Shown: positions 60,404 to 64,000 of the stretch, one piece after another
How the letters are laid out: each line of letters begins with the position of its first letter
How positions within the stretch are numbered: position 1 is the first letter of the stretch
Source of the DNA: Janthinobacterium sp. 1_2014MBL_MicDiv
GTDB taxonomy: Bacteria; Pseudomonadota; Gammaproteobacteria; Burkholderiales; Burkholderiaceae_D
Direction of reading: 5' to 3'
Assembly (NCBI RefSeq): GCF_001865675.1
Contig: NZ_CP011319.1
Coordinates: 2,852,001 to 2,916,000 of the forward strand
DNA length: 64,000 bases
Translations under genes and position numbers: made by a program
The notes under the pieces: generated by a model
Told to the model about the DNA's origin: nothing
Seen by the model: the letters and a program-made list of their open reading frames with translations, nothing else
Database searches by the model: none

Positions 60404-61408
60404 TCAGCCGGCCAGCACGCTGTTGGCGCAATCCTTGTCCTGGCGGAAACACGCAAGGTTGTGGTAAGTAATGGCGGCGATTTCGCGCAGCGCCTCGATG
60501 GTGAAGAAGCCCTGGTGGCCCGTCACCAGCACGTTCGGGAAGGTCATCAGGCGCTGGAAGATGTCGTCGTCGATGATGTCGGACGAGCGGTCCTGGAAGA
60601 ACAGGTTGCTTTCCTGCTCATAGACGTCGATGGCCAGCGAGCCGAGCTGGCGCGATTTCAGCGCCTCGATGACGGCGCCCGTGTCGATCAGGCCGCCGCG
60701 CGAGGTATTCACCAGCATGGCGCCCTTCTTCATCAGCGGCAAGGTTGCTTCGCTGATCATGTGGCGCGTGCTCTCCATCAGCGGGCAATGCAGCGAGACG
60801 ATGTCGGACTCGGCCAGCAGCCGCGGCAACTCCACCATCGTGCCCAGATCCGCGAACGCGGGGGCCGGGAACGGGTCGTGGCCCAGCACCGTGCAGCCGA
60901 AGCCCTTGAAAATGCGCGCCGTCGCCAGGCCGATCTTGCCCGTGCCGACGATGCCCACCGTCATGCCGTGCAAGGTGGAGCCGAGCAAGCCGTCGAGCGA
61001 GAAATTGCCTTCGCGCACGCGGGCATACGCGCGGTGCGTGTGGCGGTTCAGGGTCTGCACGAGGGCCAGCGTGTATTCGGCCACGGCTTCCGGCGAATAC
61101 GCGGGCACGCGGGCGACGAACAGGCCAAGGCGCTTGGCCGCTTCCAGGTCGAGGTTGTTGTAGCCGGCGCAGCGCAGCAGGATGGCGCGCACGCCGTAGC
61201 CGTGCAAGGCTTCCAGCACGGGCGCGTCGAGCACGTCGTTGACGAAGACGCAGACGGCTTGCGCGCCTTGCGCCAGCACCACGGTTTCCTGGCTCAGCAA
61301 GGCGCTGTGGTACACCAGTTCGATGCCGGCGGCGTCCGGCTGTGACGGCAAGGCTTCATCGAAGAAACGGCGGTCGTAGGGCTGGCTGGCGAAGAAGGCG
61401 ATTTTCAT
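60404..61408 (-). CDS. ldhA: D-lactate dehydrogenase (2-hydroxyacid dehydrogenase family)
   Basis: The 334-residue NAD-dependent enzyme starts MKIAFFASQPYDRRFF, as do fermentative D-lactate dehydrogenases. The Rossmann motif is VGIVGTGKIGLATARIF, with the catalytic Arg in NTSRGGLIDT, Glu in DVYEQE and His in GHQGFFT. It reduces pyruvate to D-lactate. ATG 61408 has AGGACG upstream; an in-frame start five codons earlier is less likely. A TATGAT box on the minus strand at 61462-61467 may be its -10. Its stop faces the TfoX gene with three bases between them. Confidence 0.92.
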   Translation of the reverse strand: MKIAFFASQPYDRRFFDEALPSQPDAAGIELVYHSALLSQETVVLAQGAQAVCVFVNDVLDAPVLEALHGYGVRAILLRCAGYNNLDLEAAKRLGLFVARVPAYSPEAVAEYTLALVQTLNRHTHRAYARVREGNFSLDGLLGSTLHGMTVGIVGTGKIGLATARIFKGFGCTVLGHDPFPAPAFADLGTMVELPRLLAESDIVSLHCPLMESTRHMISEATLPLMKKGAMLVNTSRGGLIDTGAVIEALKSRQLGSLAIDVYEQESNLFFQDRSSDIIDDDIFQRLMTFPNVLVTGHQGFFTIEALREIAAITYHNLACFRQDKDCANSVLAG

Positions 61409-61547
61409 GGGGCGTCCTGTCAAGTGAACCGGCGAAAAACAATGCCGGATGGCAAAACGCCATCATAGCGCAGCCGTCCCGCCCCTTGCGTACGCCTGAA
61501 CAGTGCATCGGCACGGCTCGCCTTTATGCCCGCCCTGCCGCCCCGCC

Positions 61548-62738
61548 TCAATGCGGGATGCGCGGCCCGTTGAGTATCTTTTGCACATACGCCGTCTCTT
61601 CCGCGTGCTCGACGTGATAGCGGTCGCGCGCGGCGCGCATGGCCGCGTGGTGGGCGTCGATATTCGCCTTCGTCAGTTCGACGCCGAAATCGGCCGGCGG
61701 CACGAGGTCGCCGCCAAACAGGCGCGCCAGGATCAGGCGGCCCACGTTATCGCGGTAATGCGACACTTCCCAGTAATAGCGCATCTCGGCCCGGCCGCTG
61801 ACGAGCGGGATCGGGTCCGTCGTGACGCTGTTGAAACCGGAAAAATCGTACAGGCGTACGTCGCAGCCCGCCGCGCGGTGGCGTTCGACGAATTGCACCA
61901 GGCCCCGCTGCCAGGCCTGCATGGCATCCCACTTGCCGCGCCAGTGCAGCACATCCATCGTCAGCGCGTGCGTGGGGTTGATGTACAGGCGCAGCCGCAT
62001 GCTGCCCCGGCACAGCTTGCCGACGCTGGCGTCGAGCGCGGGCGTGGATGGCGGCGTCGGCCCTTCGCCATCGCCGAATTCCTGCAGCCGCAGCGGGATC
62101 GCATGGGCCGCGCCGCCCCAGCCCTTCATGCGGCTGATGACGCAGGTTTCGTCGCGCTGCCCGTACAGGGCCAGGCTGGAGCGGCAGACGTCGCCGAAGC
62201 TGCCGTTGAGGATGCGCAGGGTGTCCTGCGTCATGTCCACCGTCAAGCCCCGCTTCAGGTTGAGCAAGGCGCGCCGCGCGAAAAAGCCGTGGTCGTCGCC
62301 CGTCAAGCCGTCTTCCACGCGGGCCGAACCGAGGTCCATGGAAAAGGTGGGCGCGTCGACGCCCCACACCATGGTTTCGATGCGGCTGACCTTGGCCGCA
62401 TGCTCGGCCAGGCGGATGGCGTCGCCCAGCGAGGCGCCCGAGACGGCGCTGTTGAACACGCTCTTGTCCGGGAAGGTGGCTTGCGCGCGCGTGGGCAAGC
62501 CCATTTCCGTGCGCGAATTGCCGATGTAGATGATGCTGGGCCGGTAACGGGCCACGGCATACGTCTTGCCCCAGGCGCTCAGCTTTTCATTCGTCGGGCG
62601 CAGGCGCTGCAGCAAGGGAGTGTCCCACTGGTGCAGCAGATAGGGATCGATGCGGTAATTCATGGCCGAGACGAGGGCCAGCACGAAGAAGGCGACGGTA
62701 AAGAACCAGGCCAGGTAGCGGCGGGAGATGGTATCCAT
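61548..62738 (-). CDS. SGNH/DltD-like partner of an O-acetyltransferase
   Basis: The 396-residue protein has one N-terminal membrane anchor (residues about 8-26) and a periplasmic region with a possible SGNH-type block (IIYIGNSRTEMGL, with NSR near residue 75) and a late DxxH-like region. Proteins of this kind sit beside MBOAT acyltransferases in alginate-type or related polysaccharide acetylation systems. It follows the MBOAT gene by 13 bases on the same strand. Catalytic Ser and His assignment is tentative. Confidence 0.72.
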   Translation of the reverse strand: MDTISRRYLAWFFTVAFFVLALVSAMNYRIDPYLLHQWDTPLLQRLRPTNEKLSAWGKTYAVARYRPSIIYIGNSRTEMGLPTRAQATFPDKSVFNSAVSGASLGDAIRLAEHAAKVSRIETMVWGVDAPTFSMDLGSARVEDGLTGDDHGFFARRALLNLKRGLTVDMTQDTLRILNGSFGDVCRSSLALYGQRDETCVISRMKGWGGAAHAIPLRLQEFGDGEGPTPPSTPALDASVGKLCRGSMRLRLYINPTHALTMDVLHWRGKWDAMQAWQRGLVQFVERHRAAGCDVRLYDFSGFNSVTTDPIPLVSGRAEMRYYWEVSHYRDNVGRLILARLFGGDLVPPADFGVELTKANIDAHHAAMRAARDRYHVEHAEETAYVQKILNGPRIPH

Positions 62739-62751
62739 GACGTGTCCCTGC

Positions 62752-64000
62752 TCAGAATTGGAAGTAGAGAAATTCGGTGACCCGGTTCATGCCGAAGATG
62801 CAGGCGACGAACAGCGCGGCAAACCCGAGGCTCCAGCCGCGCGTGGGCCGCCAGCTGAAGGCCCAGCGCCCTTCGGGCTGAAATATTCTTTCAAGCGCGG
62901 GCTCGTAGAGAAAGAATATTTCTTGCGTATTCGGCGCCTTGAAGGCCAGCACGATGGCCAGCAGCAGCACGGGCAAGCCGGGGCCCATCAGCTCGATCCA
63001 GCGGATGCCGTCGAACGCGGGTTGCAGCCCCCATTGCGCGAGGCCGGCCGCATGGCTGGCCAGGCCGCGCGGCAGGCTCACGCCGTTCGCCCCCACCAGC
63101 GCGCCGAGGATGTCCCAGGCCGTGGCCACGTCGGGCGCGCGGAAGAAGATCCAGGCCAGCATGACGACGGTAAATGTCAGCGCGGCCGGCCACCAGCGTC
63201 CCGTGGCCGCGCCGAACGCGCGGCGCCACGCCTGCTGCACCACGAGGAACAGGCCGTGCAAGCCGCCCCAGATGACGAAGGTCCAGCCGGCGCCATGCCA
63301 CAGGCCGCCCAGCAGCATGGTCAGCATCAGGTTGCGGTAGCGGATGGCCTCGCCACGGCGGCTGCCGCCCATGGCGATATACAGATAGTCGCGCAGGAAA
63401 CGCGACAGTGTCATGTGCCAGCGGCGCCAGAACTCCGTGATGTTGGCGGCCTTGTACGGCGAATTGAAGTTCAGCGGCAATTTCACGCCGAACATGCGCG
63501 ACAGGCCGATGGCCATGTCGGAATAACCGGAAAAGTCGAAATACAGCTGGAAGGTATAGGCCAGCACGCCGATCCACGCCTCGAGCAGGTTCGGTTCGGC
63601 GCCGGCCGCGAAGACGGGAATGGCCAGCGGCGACAGGTTGTCGGCGATCAGCACTTTTTTCGCCAGCCCGACGACGAAGATCGACATGCCGATGGCCAGG
63701 TTGGCCGCGCGCGGGTGGCCGCTGGCCGGGTCGGCGAACTGCGGCATCATCTCGCGGTGGTGCAGCACGGGGCCGGCGATCAAATGCGGGAAGTAGCTGA
63801 CGAACAGCATGTAATGGATGAAGCGGTATTCGCGCACCTCGCCCCGGTAGCAATCGACGAGGAAGGCGATCTGCGTAAAGGTGAAGAAGGAGATGCCGAT
63901 CGGCAGCACGATGTCGAGGCCGGACCACGGCAGGCTGGCCGCGCCCGCGCCGGCGGCCACGGCGTTGACGCTGTCGATGAAGAAGTTTGCGTATTTATAC
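62752..64000 (-). CDS. MBOAT family O-acyltransferase (AlgI-like), 5' part missing
   Basis: The frame is open to the right edge; 416 residues are visible and the start lies beyond 64000. Multiple membrane segments and the MBOAT hallmarks are present: YFDFSGYSDMAIGLSRMFG, EFWRRWHMTLSRFLRDY and the catalytic His in LWHGAGWTFVIWG. AlgI-type proteins move acetyl groups across the inner membrane to acetylate periplasmic polysaccharide. It is followed 13 bases on by the SGNH-like gene, forming an acetylation pair. A GTG at 63960 is internal, not the true start. Confidence 0.93.
   Translation of the reverse strand, partial: YKYANFFIDSVNAVAAGAGAASLPWSGLDIVLPIGISFFTFTQIAFLVDCYRGEVREYRFIHYMLFVSYFPHLIAGPVLHHREMMPQFADPASGHPRAANLAIGMSIFVVGLAKKVLIADNLSPLAIPVFAAGAEPNLLEAWIGVLAYTFQLYFDFSGYSDMAIGLSRMFGVKLPLNFNSPYKAANITEFWRRWHMTLSRFLRDYLYIAMGGSRRGEAIRYRNLMLTMLLGGLWHGAGWTFVIWGGLHGLFLVVQQAWRRAFGAATGRWWPAALTFTVVMLAWIFFRAPDVATAWDILGALVGANGVSLPRGLASHAAGLAQWGLQPAFDGIRWIELMGPGLPVLLLAIVLAFKAPNTQEIFFLYEPALERIFQPEGRWAFSWRPTRGWSLGFAALFVACIFGMNRVTEFLYFQF

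Overview
The window reads as a chromosomal piece of a high-GC betaproteobacterium of the Oxalobacteraceae (Janthinobacterium, Duganella or Massilia type). This rests on gene content: an XrtA/PEP-CTERM exopolysaccharide locus, a PrkA-YeaH-SpoVR triad, and an Anbu operon together with ATP-grasp and alpha-E proteins. No rRNA, tRNA, CRISPR array, transposase or phage gene was seen.

Layout. (a) 1-1422: end of an unknown gene and an orphan histidine kinase. (b) 1517-5742: a probable sigma-54 promoter, then circularly permuted ATP-grasp, alpha-E, transglutaminase and the proteasome-like Anbu protease. (c) 5801-7218: a DUF900 alpha/beta hydrolase behind a 31-bp dyad. (d) 7323-14414: a metal-homeostasis island with a Zur-like regulator. 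A minus-strand operon (two CobW GTPases, a NicO transporter, GNAT) diverges from a plus-strand operon (MacB-like ABC transporter, DUF3299, TlpA) across a symmetric operator region. (e) 14498-19455: secreted 5'-nucleotidase, Sel1 lipoprotein, and a catalase behind a folded leader. (f) 19712-26574: a NAL1-like trypsin-fold protease and a small stand-alone copy of its N-terminal domain, divergent from prkA-yeaH-spoVR. (g) 26575-27211: non-coding, with a 12-bp tandem repeat and a long hairpin.

(h) 27212-55685: the exopolysaccharide/exosortase locus. It starts with enzymes for UDP-HexNAc uronic acids (TviB/TviC type), then PrsT, a Wzy-like polymerase with an inserted beta-rich domain, an S1C protease, a FeeM-like N-acyl amino acid synthase, export lipoprotein, chain-length protein, tyrosine kinase and outer-membrane protein. 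These are followed by deacetylase, FemAB-like protein, three glycosyltransferases, exosortase A fused to EpsI, an amidotransferase, a GT4-CapK fusion and a YejM-like sulfatase-fold enzyme. The model is cytoplasmic sugar supply and assembly, periplasmic polymerisation and length control, outer-membrane export, and XrtA processing of PEP-CTERM proteins. No PEP-CTERM substrate, initiating sugar transferase, TIGR03015-type ATPase or PrsK/PrsR pair lies in the window.

(i) 55686-58961: a drop in GC and a two-gene cassette with a secreted unknown protein and a secreted metzincin. (j) 59180-64000: MepB-like protein, TfoX-like protein, D-lactate dehydrogenase, and an alginate-acetylation-type SGNH/MBOAT pair cut by the window end.

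Functions are assigned from motifs and remembered family features; no database search was possible.
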